A stretch of 63,136 nucleotides of DNA from Candidatus Aminicenantota bacterium (GCA_026393895.1 JAPKZG010000003.1:1-63136), one strand, 5' to 3'; counted from the first letter of the stretch, positions 32,821-42,135 are shown. Notes: generated by a model from the sequence alone, not told the origin. Translations and numbers: made by a program.

Positions 32821-33335
32821 CGTTGTTTTCGCTGCGGCCGCACTGTACGGCGGTTTGGGCCGAGCTTTTCTCAAGCCCACCGCCTGACAATACGGTCCCC
32901 GGTTTCGGGGCAGTCCCCGGCAGAGCAGGGACGGTCCCCGGTTTCGGGGCAGCCCCACGCAAAGCAGGGGCAGGCCTTGTTTCACTGCGGCCGCACTGCA
33001 AGGCTAATTAGGCTGGACTACGCATCAGTCCCACCACCGGGCGGAACGGTCCCCGGTTTCGGGGCAGTCCCCGGCAAAGCAGGGACAGTCCCCGGTTTCG
33101 GGGCAGTCCCCGGCGAAGCAGGGACGGTCCCCGGTTTCGGGGCAGTCCCCGGCGAAGCAGGGACGGTCCCCGATTTCGGGGCAGTCCCCGGCGAAGCAGG
33201 GACGGTCCCCGGTTTCGGGGCAGTCCCCGGCGAAGCAGGGACGGTCGCAGTCCCCGGCAGAGCAGGGACGGTCCCCGGTTTCGGGGCAGCCCCACGCAAA
33301 GCAGGGGCAGGCCTTGTTTCACTGCGGCCGCGGAG
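32821..33335. repeat. GC-rich palindromic tandem repeat block (39 bp unit)
   Basis: A 39 bp unit built from GGTCCCCGGTTTCGGGGCAG and TCCCCGGCGAAGCAGGGAC occurs about eight times, six full plus one truncated copy at 33046-33290 and two at 32891-32950. An 84 bp segment is duplicated exactly (32911-32994 and 33248-33331). Each half is introduced by a CTGCGGCCGCACTG motif (32833 and 32985). The units contain nested complementary runs (GGGGAC/GTCCCC, CCCCG/CGGGG), so RNA or ssDNA would fold strongly. No CRISPR-like unique spacers. Confidence 0.85.
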
Positions 33336-34244
33336 AAAATAGCAGTATTCCGTCCGGGTGAGATAGACGCCGAGGAGGATAACAACGGCCCCGACGATTT
33401 GGCGGGAGCGGAGAGATTCTCCCAAAAAGAGAAAGGCGAACAACACGGTGAAAACCGGCGTCAGGTTGCTGTAGACGGCCGTCCGGGCGTTGCCGACCCG
33501 CCGGACCGAGACATACCAGATCAGGTAGCCGATGACGAGGCTGAACACGGCTGAAAAAACGAGGCCGGCCCATGACGCAAGCGAAACGCGACGCCAGGGA
33601 ATGCGGGCGACCGCGTCCGCGCAGAACGGGAAATAGGCCAGCGCACCGATAATGACCGTGATCGAAGTAAACTTCAAGGGCGACAAGCGTTCGAGAAATT
33701 CCTTGGAAAAGACCGTGTTCAAAGCCCAAAGAAAAGTCCCGGCGAAGATCATCAGGTCACCTCGGAATCCCTCGCTCAAGAGATGAATCCCGCCCGCCCG
33801 GGCCGCGATCACGAGATAAAGGCCGGCGGCGGAGATGATAATGCCCAGCCAGGCCCCCCAATGAATCTTTTCGATCCGGAGCACTCCGCCGAGAAGGGCG
33901 ACGATCGCCGGTGAAAACGACAGGATGAACGACGTATTGGAAGCCGTCGTCCGGCTCAGCCCGTTGATGAACAAGAGCTGGTAAAGAGCGTGGCTCATGA
34001 CCCCGAGCGCGGCCAGCTTCCAAAAGTCGCTTTTACAAACCCGGAAACTCTCGCCCGAGAAGGCCATTAAAACGGCAAGGATGGCGGCCGTCAGGAGGAG
34101 CCGCAGGCCGTTGAATCCCGCCGGAGACAGCTCCCGGAGGGCGATTTTGATAACCGAGAAATTGAGGCCCCAAATCACAACGACCCCGAGCATGAGGACG
34201 TCGCTCCATCCGAAGGCGGGGCCTTTTTGAGGATTCTTTTTCAT
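33018..34244 (-). CDS. EamA/DMT-family transporter with repeat-encoded C-terminal tail
   Basis: 408 residues from MKKNPQKGPAFGWSDVLMLG. Ten hydrophobic segments form two EamA repeats (GVVVIWGLNFSVIKIALREL; later GTFLWALNTVFSKEFLE). The normal protein ends near GVYLTRTEY (about 300 residues). The frame then runs into the GC-rich repeat block and adds ~100 residues of 13-residue Pro/Gly/Thr repeats (PASPGTAPKPGTV). The native stop was probably lost on repeat insertion. The substrate is unknown; metabolite export is usual. It lies convergent with queE. Confidence 0.82.
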   Translation of the reverse strand: MKKNPQKGPAFGWSDVLMLGVVVIWGLNFSVIKIALRELSPAGFNGLRLLLTAAILAVLMAFSGESFRVCKSDFWKLAALGVMSHALYQLLFINGLSRTTASNTSFILSFSPAIVALLGGVLRIEKIHWGAWLGIIISAAGLYLVIAARAGGIHLLSEGFRGDLMIFAGTFLWALNTVFSKEFLERLSPLKFTSITVIIGALAYFPFCADAVARIPWRRVSLASWAGLVFSAVFSLVIGYLIWYVSVRRVGNARTAVYSNLTPVFTVLFAFLFLGESLRSRQIVGAVVILLGVYLTRTEYCYFLRGRSETRPAPALRGAAPKPGTVPALPGTATVPASPGTAPKPGTVPASPGTAPKSGTVPASPGTAPKPGTVPASPGTAPKPGTVPALPGTAPKPGTVPPGGGTDA

Positions 34245-34296
34245 GAGTGTCCGGATGGTCGAGGGTTTCGGGTGGAAAAACGGAGAATTCCGCGTC

Positions 34297-34713
34297 CTAC
34301 CTGGGTTTCTTTGCTCTCCCGGCTTTGGTCCGGGATCGGGGATAGGCCGCTTCAACCACGGAAAGAAGCCCGCCGCGGGCGTTGAACCGGCCGGTCACCG
34401 TCGCCCGGACCGGCCGGGCGGCCGAAACGACGTCCTCGAGGATTCGGTTGACGACGTTTTCATAGAAGATTCCGAGGTTGCGGTAGGCCAGGATGTATTC
34501 TTTCAGCGATTTGAGCTCCAGGCACGAAGCCCGGGGAATGTACGCGATCGTGATCGTCCCGAAATCGGGAAGCCCCGTTTTGGGACAGACCGAGGTAAAC
34601 TCCGGGACCACGATTTCGATCCGGTAATCCGGGAACTGGTTGGGAAACGTGTCGATCGCCGGAAGCTTGTTTTTCAATCCCGCTTCGGCTTCATTTTTTC
34701 CGTATCCGCTCAT
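34297..34713 (-). CDS. queF: NADPH-dependent preQ0 reductase QueF (type I)
   Basis: 138 residues. Catalytic Cys43 in EFTSVCPKTGLPDFGTI, with Asp50. The QueF motif CLELKSLKEY is present. Reduces preQ0 to preQ1, completing the set queC-D-E-F in this window. GGAG precedes the ATG at 34713. Divergent from the radical SAM gene at 34766. Confidence 0.94.
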   Translation of the reverse strand: MSGYGKNEAEAGLKNKLPAIDTFPNQFPDYRIEIVVPEFTSVCPKTGLPDFGTITIAYIPRASCLELKSLKEYILAYRNLGIFYENVVNRILEDVVSAARPVRATVTGRFNARGGLLSVVEAAYPRSRTKAGRAKKPR

Positions 34714-34765
34714 TTGGCTCCATCCTTGCGAACATGTTAGGATATGATATCCGAATCGTCCCGGG

Positions 34766-35740
34766 ATGACAATTTTCATGGCCAAACAGTCTCATCTTTA
34801 CGGTCCGGTGCCGTCCCGCCGCCTCGGATACTCGCTCGGCGTGGACCTCCTGCCGTTCAAGACGTGCTCGATGGACTGCCTTTATTGCCAGCTCGGGGAC
34901 GGGGCGAAAACGACCGTCCGGCGCAAATCCTTCGTCCCGGTCAAAACCGTCCTGGCCGAAATCGACAAGGTCCTCCGAAGCGGAACGCAGGTCGACGCCA
35001 TCACGTTTTCGGGATCGGGCGAACCGACGCTGCATCCGGGATTGGGCCGCCTCATCCGGGAGATCAAACGCCGGACCTCGCTCCCGGTGATCGTCCTCAC
35101 CAACAGCTCCCTGCTCACGCGGCCGTCGGTTCGGAAGGACGTTGCCGCCGCTGATATCGTCGTCCCTTCGCTCGACGCCGTGAGAGAACGCGTCTTTAAA
35201 AAAATCAACCGGCCCCACCCGGCGCTTTCGGCGGCCGGAATCATCGCCGGCCTGGTCGCCTTCCGCAAAATCTACCGGGGCCGGATCTGGCTGGAGGTCC
35301 TTCTCGTCAAGGGCCTCAACGACCGGCCCGCCGACCTCCGCGCCCTTAAAAAAGCGATCGCTCGAATCCGGCCCGACCGCGTCCAACTCAACACTGTCGT
35401 CCGCCCTCCCGCCGATAGCTCGGCCCGGCCGCTCGGCCCCAAGGATCTTGAAAAAGTCCGGGGGTTTCTCGGCGAAAAGGCGGAGATCATCGCCAAGTTC
35501 AAGAAAATCGGCCGGATTTCGGGCACGGCGGACATCCCCGGCCGGGTCCTGGATTTCGTCCGGCGGAGACCGGAGACGGTCGAAAGGATCGCCGAAGCGC
35601 TGGGCGCGACGCCCGAAGCCGTCGGCGGCGTTTGTCGGCAGCTCAAAAAGGAAGGGATGATCCGGTCCGTCGTCCATCGCGGCCGCGTGTTTTTTGAAAC
35701 GGCGACCGACGCGGCCAAGAGGGAGAATCCGCCTTCCTGA
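34766..35740 (+). CDS. radical SAM protein (COG0731-like) with C-terminal winged-helix-like segment
   Basis: 324 residues; the alternative start MAKQSHLYGPVPSRRLGYSL at 34778 is equally likely. CSMDCLYCQLG is the CxxxCxxC cluster motif and FSGSGEPTLHPGLG a SAM-binding GGEP-like segment. VPSRRLGxSLG is characteristic of a widespread uncharacterised radical SAM family. The last ~60 residues (VERIAEALGATPEAVGGVCR) resemble a winged helix. No substrate is known to me; it may act on RNA or protein. Confidence 0.8.
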   Translation: MTIFMAKQSHLYGPVPSRRLGYSLGVDLLPFKTCSMDCLYCQLGDGAKTTVRRKSFVPVKTVLAEIDKVLRSGTQVDAITFSGSGEPTLHPGLGRLIREIKRRTSLPVIVLTNSSLLTRPSVRKDVAAADIVVPSLDAVRERVFKKINRPHPALSAAGIIAGLVAFRKIYRGRIWLEVLLVKGLNDRPADLRALKKAIARIRPDRVQLNTVVRPPADSSARPLGPKDLEKVRGFLGEKAEIIAKFKKIGRISGTADIPGRVLDFVRRRPETVERIAEALGATPEAVGGVCRQLKKEGMIRSVVHRGRVFFETATDAAKRENPPS

Positions 35741-35851
35741 CCCCCGTTTCGGACGTCCGGAGGGCTTTCTATTTGCCGCTGTTTGTGTTAATTTTATTTT
35801 TCAGCATACCATCGCCCGGAAATTACTAAACTCGCCATCAAGGAGAATGGA

Positions 35852-36814
35852 ATGCTCGACACGACGCATTTCCCCAAAGCGACGAAATTCTGGCATATGG
35901 GAAAAATCCATCCCTGGTCCGACCTCACCCTTCACCCGATGGTTCATGCCCTTCATTACGGGACCTCGGTCTTTGAAGGAATCCGGGCTTACTCGACCCC
36001 GGCCGGGCCGAGGATCTTCCGACTTCCCGAACATGTCGACCGGTTCTTCGTTTCGGCCGAAGTCGTCAAAATGGCGGTTCCCTACAACAAGGAAGAAGTG
36101 ACCGCGGCCATCAAGCAAACCGTCCGGGAAAACGGCTTGGAATCCTGCTACATCAGGCCGCTCTTTTATTACGGGTACGGGAATCTCGGCCTGATTCCCA
36201 AGGCGAGCCCCGTCGAACTCGTCATCGCCGTCTGGGAATGGAACGCCTACATGGGCGAAGCGGCGGTCAATGGCATCCGCGTTTACCTCAGCCCCTGGCG
36301 CCGGACCCACCACAGCCAGGTCGACATGCGGGCCAAGCTCGGCGGCGCCTACGTCCAGTGCACGATCAACGGGCTGGACGCCCGGGCCCAGGGCGCCGAC
36401 GAAGCCCTCTTTCTCAACCTCGAGGGCCGGATCGCCGAAGGTCCCGGAGAAAACCTTTTCGTTGTTAAAAACGGGACGATCAAGACCAACGACATGTCCG
36501 AATCCATTCTCGAAGGGATTACCCGCACGAGCGTGCTCGAGATTGCCCGCGATTCCGGTATCAAAACGACAGTCGCGCCGCTTGCGAACGAGGACCTGGT
36601 CGGGGCCGACGAGGCGTTTTTCACCGGCACGGCCGTGGAGGTCATCCCGATCACCCGGCTCATCGACGGCTCGGACCGCAACGCCCCCCGCCGCGAAGTC
36701 CCCATCGGAATGGGCAAGCCGGGACCGGTCACCCTGCGTCTCCGGCAGTCCTACCTGGATATCGTCCACGGAATGAATCCGCGATATGAAAAATGGTTGA
36801 CGCCCGTCGATTGA
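35852..36814 (+). CDS. ilvE: branched-chain amino acid aminotransferase
   Basis: 320 residues, fold-type IV PLP enzyme. HYGTSVFEGIRAY, the PLP lysine in RAKLGGAYVQCTIN, EGPGENLFVV and GITRTSVLEIARDSG are all diagnostic. It transfers amino groups between branched-chain amino acids and 2-oxoglutarate. AAGGAG lies 6 nt before the ATG. It stands alone, preceded by an AT-rich 60 bp segment that likely holds its promoter. Confidence 0.93.
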   Translation: MLDTTHFPKATKFWHMGKIHPWSDLTLHPMVHALHYGTSVFEGIRAYSTPAGPRIFRLPEHVDRFFVSAEVVKMAVPYNKEEVTAAIKQTVRENGLESCYIRPLFYYGYGNLGLIPKASPVELVIAVWEWNAYMGEAAVNGIRVYLSPWRRTHHSQVDMRAKLGGAYVQCTINGLDARAQGADEALFLNLEGRIAEGPGENLFVVKNGTIKTNDMSESILEGITRTSVLEIARDSGIKTTVAPLANEDLVGADEAFFTGTAVEVIPITRLIDGSDRNAPRREVPIGMGKPGPVTLRLRQSYLDIVHGMNPRYEKWLTPVD

Positions 36815-36947
36815 CGGCCGCCGCCCGGCCGGTTCCGCCCAGCCGTCTTCCGAATTCATCCGCGAATAAGAAAACATCCGTCGGACCCTCTCCGCGGGGC
36901 GGGGGAATCCGGACGACACCGCAATCCTGAGGCAGGAGGTCCCCCCC

Positions 36948-38294
36948 GTGACCAGAACATGGACTTTGATCGCGGCCGGATGTCTCGTTCTCGCCCTGGC
37001 CGTTCCCCGGGCGCAGGCATCCGACATCTTCCCGTTTCCCTACAAGATCGAGCAATTGGACAACGGCCTGAAAGTCGTTTCCATCCCGCTCGGCAATCCC
37101 GACATCATCGCCTACTACACGATCGTCCGGTCGGGCTCACGCAACGAGGTCGAGCCCGGGAAGTCCGGATTCGCCCACTTTTTCGAGCACATGATGTTCA
37201 AGGGGACCAAGCAGGTCCCCCGCCCCGCCTACGACGATTTCCTGACCCGGTTGGGGGCGGGAACAAACGGTTACACGTCGGATGACTATACCTGTTACTT
37301 CGTCGTCTTCGCCGGCCGGGACAACCTCGAAGCGGTGGTCAAGACCGAGGCCGACCGGTTTCTTAATCTTTATTACGACGAAGAAATGATCAAGACCGAG
37401 GCGCCGGTCATCGAAGGCGAGTACCTGGCCAGCGTGTCCAACCCGGGCCGTCGTATGAGCGAGCTTCTTCGCGACACGGCTTACGAGGCCCATTCCTACA
37501 AGCACACCGTTCTGGGTTATCTCCGGGACATCCAGGACATGCCCAACCAGTACGAGTACAGTCAACTGTATAAAAAACGGTTTTACGCGCCGGACAATTC
37601 CATTCTTCTCGTTGTCGGCGACTTCGACCACGCCCGGTTGATGGAACTCGTCCGGACCTATTACGGTCCCTGGGAAAAATCGAACTACGCGCTCCAAGTA
37701 CCGGTCGAACCGCCGCAAAAAGCGGCCAAACGCGCCCACCTCCCCTGGCCGGGAAAAACCATCGCCCGGCTGGCCATCGGCTACCATGGGCCGGCGTTCT
37801 CCGACGAAGTCACGGATAAAGCCGCCCTGGACCTCCTGGCCGCGGTCGCCTTCGACCCGTCCTCCCCGCTCGTCCAGCGCCTTGTCCGGGAGGAGCAGAA
37901 ATGCCTGAGCCTTACGGCCGGGTTCGGCGACAATCGCGACCCGTCGCTTCTCGTCTTCAACGCCGTCGTCAAAAACGACGAGGACCTGCCCTACGTCGAA
38001 TCTCAGATTCTTCAGGAATTGGATCGGCTCAAGCGCGAGCCGGTTTCGGACAAAGACCTGACCGACATCAAGTCCAACAAAAAATACTCGGTGGCCGAGG
38101 CGCTCGGCACGTCGGACGGAGTGGCCGGGACCCTGGTTATTTACATCAATCTGACCGGGGACCCGGGAACGATCAACCGGCTCTTCAATCTCTACGACCG
38201 CATCACGCCCGCCGATATTTCCGCGGCCGCGGCCAGGTATTTCAAAACCGAAAACTCCACAACCGTCACCTTGACGGGAGGAGGCGTGAAATGA
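36948..38294 (+). CDS. M16 zinc peptidase, catalytically intact subunit
   Basis: 448 residues with a GTG start after CAGGAGG and a signal peptide ending near QAS. The inverted zinc motif HFFEH at 77-81 and a downstream glutamate region (EAPVIEGEYL) mark an active pitrilysin-type protease. Its stop overlaps the next M16 gene by 4 bp, the usual arrangement of a bacterial M16 heterodimer in the periplasm, where only one subunit carries zinc. Confidence 0.92.
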   Translation: MTRTWTLIAAGCLVLALAVPRAQASDIFPFPYKIEQLDNGLKVVSIPLGNPDIIAYYTIVRSGSRNEVEPGKSGFAHFFEHMMFKGTKQVPRPAYDDFLTRLGAGTNGYTSDDYTCYFVVFAGRDNLEAVVKTEADRFLNLYYDEEMIKTEAPVIEGEYLASVSNPGRRMSELLRDTAYEAHSYKHTVLGYLRDIQDMPNQYEYSQLYKKRFYAPDNSILLVVGDFDHARLMELVRTYYGPWEKSNYALQVPVEPPQKAAKRAHLPWPGKTIARLAIGYHGPAFSDEVTDKAALDLLAAVAFDPSSPLVQRLVREEQKCLSLTAGFGDNRDPSLLVFNAVVKNDEDLPYVESQILQELDRLKREPVSDKDLTDIKSNKKYSVAEALGTSDGVAGTLVIYINLTGDPGTINRLFNLYDRITPADISAAAARYFKTENSTTVTLTGGGVK

Positions 38295-39835
38295 AAGGCC
38301 TGCCGATGAAAGCCGTTCTTTTATGTCTCGCCGCAATCGCCGGGACGACGCTTTTGGCCTCCTGCGGAAAATCCATCAGCCCGGATCAATTGACGTCGGA
38401 GCTTCTGCCGGTTCCGGACAACCCGCTGGTCTCATTCCGCATTTTAACTAAAATCGGAGCGGCTGAGGACCCGACCGGAAAAGACGGCCTCTGCCGCCTG
38501 ACCTGGAGTTTGCTCACCGAAGGCGGAAGCCGCCTCCGTTCGGCCGAGGACATCAGCCGGGCTTTCTTCCCGATGGCCGCCGGCGTCTCCCTGAGTTTGG
38601 ATAAGGAAATGGCCGTTTTTTCGGCGACTATTCATAAAGACAACCTCCGGGCTTTCTATGCAATGTTCAAGGACATGCTCCTGGATCCCGGGTTCCGGGA
38701 GGATGATTTCAACCGCCTCAAAACCGCCCAGCTCGCCTTCGTCGAAAAAACCCTGATCAGCAATATGGATGAGCAGTTTGGGAAGGAAATTCTGAACCTT
38801 ATGATGTATGACGGCCATCCCTACGGCCGCTACGAATCCGGGACCGTCGAATCCGTCCAAGGCCTGACCGTGGACGACGCGAAGGAGTTCTATCGGGAAC
38901 ACTTCGTCCGGGGAAATATCACGATCGGCCTGGCCGGCGGTTATCCCGAAGGATTCCCGGAGGAAGTCCGGAAGGATTTCGAAAAACTCCCTGCGGGATT
39001 CACGCCCAAGCTGGCCCTTCCCCCGGCCCGGACGCCCCAGGGCCTGGAATTCGTCCTGGCCGAAAAAGACACGCCGGGAACGGCGATTTCCATGGGATTC
39101 CCGATAGCCCTCACCAGGGCCGACAAGGATTTCTTCGCCCTCTGGATCGCCGGGGCCCACTTCGGCGAGCATCGCCAACATGTCTCCCTTCTTTTTCAGA
39201 AGATCCGGGAAGAGCGCGGCCAGAACTACGGCGATTACGCCTATATCGAACACTTCATTCAAGGCCGGGACAAGTTTCCCTCCCCCAACCACGCCCGGCA
39301 ACAGCAGTATTTTTCCATCTGGATCCGGCCGCTGCCGAATTCCAATCGGCATTTCGTCATCCGCCAGGCGCTCCGTGAGCTGAAACGGCTTGTGGATGAA
39401 GGCCTGTCGGAGGAACGGTTTCAACTTGTCCGGACCTATCTTCTCAATTACACGAAGCTCTACGCCCAGACCCTGGACGAGCGGCTCGGCTGGCGGATGG
39501 ATTCCCATTATTACGGCTACGACGATTTTCTGGCCGAAGCCGCGAAAGTCCTGCCGACGCTGACCCGAAATGACGTGAACGCCGCCGTGAAAAAGTACCT
39601 GCAGGCGAAAAATGTCCACATCGCGGTGATTACTCCGAACGCGGAGGCGCTCAAGGAGGACCTGGTTTCCAACAAGCCGTCGCCGATTCAATACGCCAAC
39701 CCGAACATGCCGGCCGAAGTGATCAACGAAGACACGGTCATCCAGATTTACACCCTTGAGGTGAAACCGGAAAACGTCCGCGTCGTTGCGGCCGGGGAAT
39801 TTTTCCGCCAAACCGGGATTCCAGGAGGCCGATGA
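38291..39835 (+). CDS. M16 peptidase-like lipoprotein, inactive partner subunit
   Basis: 514 residues. The start at 38291 overlaps the previous stop. The signal peptide ends in a lipobox (LLASCGKS), so the protein is probably membrane-anchored. At the HxxEH position it reads LCRLTWSLLTEGG, so zinc cannot bind. The M16 fold is otherwise visible (VKKYLQAKNVHIAVI near the C-terminus). It likely forms the substrate-binding half with the upstream subunit and tethers it to a membrane. Confidence 0.88.
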   Translation: MKGLPMKAVLLCLAAIAGTTLLASCGKSISPDQLTSELLPVPDNPLVSFRILTKIGAAEDPTGKDGLCRLTWSLLTEGGSRLRSAEDISRAFFPMAAGVSLSLDKEMAVFSATIHKDNLRAFYAMFKDMLLDPGFREDDFNRLKTAQLAFVEKTLISNMDEQFGKEILNLMMYDGHPYGRYESGTVESVQGLTVDDAKEFYREHFVRGNITIGLAGGYPEGFPEEVRKDFEKLPAGFTPKLALPPARTPQGLEFVLAEKDTPGTAISMGFPIALTRADKDFFALWIAGAHFGEHRQHVSLLFQKIREERGQNYGDYAYIEHFIQGRDKFPSPNHARQQQYFSIWIRPLPNSNRHFVIRQALRELKRLVDEGLSEERFQLVRTYLLNYTKLYAQTLDERLGWRMDSHYYGYDDFLAEAAKVLPTLTRNDVNAAVKKYLQAKNVHIAVITPNAEALKEDLVSNKPSPIQYANPNMPAEVINEDTVIQIYTLEVKPENVRVVAAGEFFRQTGIPGGR

Positions 39836-40521
39836 GCGCCGGCAAACGGATCGGGGACGCCCCGAAAAAACGACGCGAGCGTTCCTTGCGCATGAAAATC
39901 GACCGGGGCGATTGGACGCGGGGCGAACGGGCGGTTTTCGCCTCGCTCGGCACCCCGGAGAAAATTCAGCGCTTTCTCAACCGGCTCGCTTACGACCCCG
40001 CGGCGGGGACGGCCTCGCCCCGCCGCGTCCTCCGGGAACGAAAAGCCAACTGCTTCGAAGGGGCGCTGCTCGCCGCCGCCGCTTTTCGCTTTCACGGCCG
40101 GCCGCCGCTGCTCGTCGACATGCGCTCCTGGAACGACGACGATCACGTACTGGCGGTCTTCAGGCACAACGGGGCCTGGGGATGCGTCGCCAAATCGAAT
40201 TACACGGTGCTCCGGTTTCGGGAACCCGTTTACCGGACGATCCGGGAACTGATGATGTCGTTCTTCGATGTCTTCTTCAACCCGATCGGCCAGAAAACGC
40301 TCCGCCAGTATTCCGTCCCCTTCGACCTCCGGCAGTTCGACGATAAAAATTGGATGACGACCCCGGACGACGTCAGCTGGATCGGCGATGCCCTCGACCG
40401 GGCCCGGCATTACCGGGTCATGACGCCGGCCCAGCTCCGGGACCTTCACCTCACCGATCCGACCCTGGTCAAGGCGGGATTGCTCGGGGCGAATCCCTCC
40501 GGTCTCTTCAAGCCGAAATAA
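39832..40521 (+). CDS. transglutaminase/papain-like fold protein
   Basis: 229 residues. RKANCFEGALLAAAAFRFHG gives a candidate nucleophilic Cys on a helix, DDHVLAVFRHNGAWG a candidate His, and an acidic residue follows, a papain/transglutaminase-like order. The start overlaps the M16 lipoprotein stop by 4 bp, so it is the third gene of that operon. AGGAGG sits only 3 nt before the ATG, so coupling probably drives initiation. Possibly acts with the M16 pair on peptides; substrate unknown. Confidence 0.65.
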   Translation: MSAGKRIGDAPKKRRERSLRMKIDRGDWTRGERAVFASLGTPEKIQRFLNRLAYDPAAGTASPRRVLRERKANCFEGALLAAAAFRFHGRPPLLVDMRSWNDDDHVLAVFRHNGAWGCVAKSNYTVLRFREPVYRTIRELMMSFFDVFFNPIGQKTLRQYSVPFDLRQFDDKNWMTTPDDVSWIGDALDRARHYRVMTPAQLRDLHLTDPTLVKAGLLGANPSGLFKPK

Positions 40522-41920
40522 TTTTTAAAGCAGCCGAGCGGATCAGTTCCCAAGCCCGGCGGACATGCCGCTCTTCGGTCAACCGCGACCCGATCACCAT
40601 CCGCAAGGTGAATTTCCCGCTCAAGACCGTATGGGTCAGGCCGATCGTCCCCGAGGCGTTCAGGCGGTTCATTAAGACCTTGTTGATCTTCGTCAATTCC
40701 TCTTCGCTCCGACCATCGTTGAAGCGGAAGCAGACCAGGCCGAAACGGACCGGGGCCAGGACTTCGAAATTCGTCTCGGACTCGACCCAGCCCTTGAATA
40801 GCTGCGCCAGGCGCTGATGCTCGCGGACGAAGACCTGAAGCCCTTCGATCCCATAGGAACGGACGACGAACCAAAGCTTCAAGGCCCGGAATCTCCGCCC
40901 CAGCGGGATTCCCCAATCCCGGAAATTTTTAACGTACGGATCGACGCCCGTTTTCAGGTATTCGGGATGAATCTCGAACGTCCGGATCAGGGCACCCGGA
41001 TCCTTGACGAAGTAGGCTGAACAATCGAAGTTCGTCAACATCCACTTGTGAGGATTGAAAACGAACGAATCGAAGTGCTCCGCTCCGTCCAGGATCCAAC
41101 GGTTCTCCGGGCAGACGGCCGCCGTGCCGGCATAGGCCGCGTCCACGTGGAGCCACAAGCCGTGGCGGGCGCAAATCTCCCCGATCGGCCGGAGCGGGTC
41201 CACGGCCGCCGACGACGTCGTGCCCAGGGTGGCCACCGCGACCGCCGGTTGAAGCCCGGCCGCTTTGTCGCTCCGAATCGCTTCTTCGAGCTTCGCCGGG
41301 ACCATGGCGAACGCGGCGTCGGTCTCGATGACGCGGAGGTTTCGGCGTCCATATCCCGCAATCTTGATTCCCTTCTCGATGCTCGAATGCGTCTCCCCTG
41401 AAGCATAAGCGATCAGCGGTCGTCGCAATCCTTCCTCATTCGAGGCGTAATTCGTCGCCCGCTCGCGGGCGGAAAGAAGGGCGGCCAGAGTGGCCGTCGA
41501 GGCGGTGTCCTGGATCACGCCCTGGAGCCCGGCCGGAAGGCCCAGCATCTGCCGAAGCCATTCCATGACGAGGTCCTCCAGCTCCGTCGCCGCCGGCGAC
41601 GTCAACCAACTCATCCCCTGGGCGCCTATTCCGGCCATCAGCATTTCCCCCAGAATGGACTCCGGGCTGTTGTTGGCCGGAAAGTATGCGTGCCACGCGG
41701 GATGTTGCCAATGGGTGATCCCCGGGAGGATGATGTCTTTGAAATCGGAGAAAATCCGTTCCATCGGCTCGCCGCTTTGCGGCGGCGAGAGGGGGAGTTT
41801 CGACCGGATCTCGCCCGGTTTGACCTGGGCCATCACCGGATAACGCTCGATATTCTCCAAATAATCCGCGATCCAGTCGACAAACTCGTGGGCATATCTC
41901 CGGAAACTCTCATTATCCAT
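40508..41920 (-). CDS. group II PLP-dependent amino acid decarboxylase (aromatic L-amino acid/tyrosine decarboxylase-like)
   Basis: 470 residues from MDNESFRRYAHEFVDWIADY; AGGAG precedes the ATG. HPAWHAYFPANNSPESILGE, DTASTATLAALLSARER, HVDAAYAGTA and the PLP lysine in FNPHKWMLTNFDCSAYFVKD match the plant/animal aromatic amino acid decarboxylase group. It probably decarboxylates an aromatic amino acid; the exact substrate cannot be set. It converges on the previous gene with a 14 bp overlap of 3' ends. Confidence 0.88.
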   Translation of the reverse strand: MDNESFRRYAHEFVDWIADYLENIERYPVMAQVKPGEIRSKLPLSPPQSGEPMERIFSDFKDIILPGITHWQHPAWHAYFPANNSPESILGEMLMAGIGAQGMSWLTSPAATELEDLVMEWLRQMLGLPAGLQGVIQDTASTATLAALLSARERATNYASNEEGLRRPLIAYASGETHSSIEKGIKIAGYGRRNLRVIETDAAFAMVPAKLEEAIRSDKAAGLQPAVAVATLGTTSSAAVDPLRPIGEICARHGLWLHVDAAYAGTAAVCPENRWILDGAEHFDSFVFNPHKWMLTNFDCSAYFVKDPGALIRTFEIHPEYLKTGVDPYVKNFRDWGIPLGRRFRALKLWFVVRSYGIEGLQVFVREHQRLAQLFKGWVESETNFEVLAPVRFGLVCFRFNDGRSEEELTKINKVLMNRLNASGTIGLTHTVLSGKFTLRMVIGSRLTEERHVRRAWELIRSAALKIISA

Positions 41921-41996
41921 ATGTTTTCTCCTGGTTTGGGGCATGATTATTCTAATGAAACCCGGCCGGCGGGTCAAAAGCCTGAGTTTTAACCTC

Positions 41997-42067
41997 GTTT
42001 TCCGAGCATTACACTCGAATTATCGTTAAAAGAGACCCGTTTATCGGTCTTTTTACGCTCGGAAAAC
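41997..42067. other. long inverted repeat with internal T-tailed hairpin
   Basis: GTTTTCCGAGC (41997-42007) and GCTCGGAAAAC (42057-42067) are perfect complements. Between them AGACC-CGTTTATC-GGTCT is followed by TTTT. It may act as a terminator for leftover transcripts or be a small mobile-repeat relic. Confidence 0.4.
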
Positions 42068-42105
42068 CTTGTTGGCAAGAAAATTGGAATATTCGAAAAT
42101 ATTTG

Positions 42106-42135
42106 TTGCAAATGCTATTTGAGGTATGGTATAAT
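42106..42135 (+). promoter_or_regulatory. sigma-70-type promoter of the candidate RNA
   Basis: TTGCAA (42106-42111), 18 nt spacer, TATAAT (42130-42135) on the plus strand, with no protein-coding gene downstream before the terminator at 42457. Confidence 0.6.

Noticed and set aside
32891-33300. CRISPR array
   Set aside because: Repeats are directly tandem with no unique spacers and no cas genes are present.
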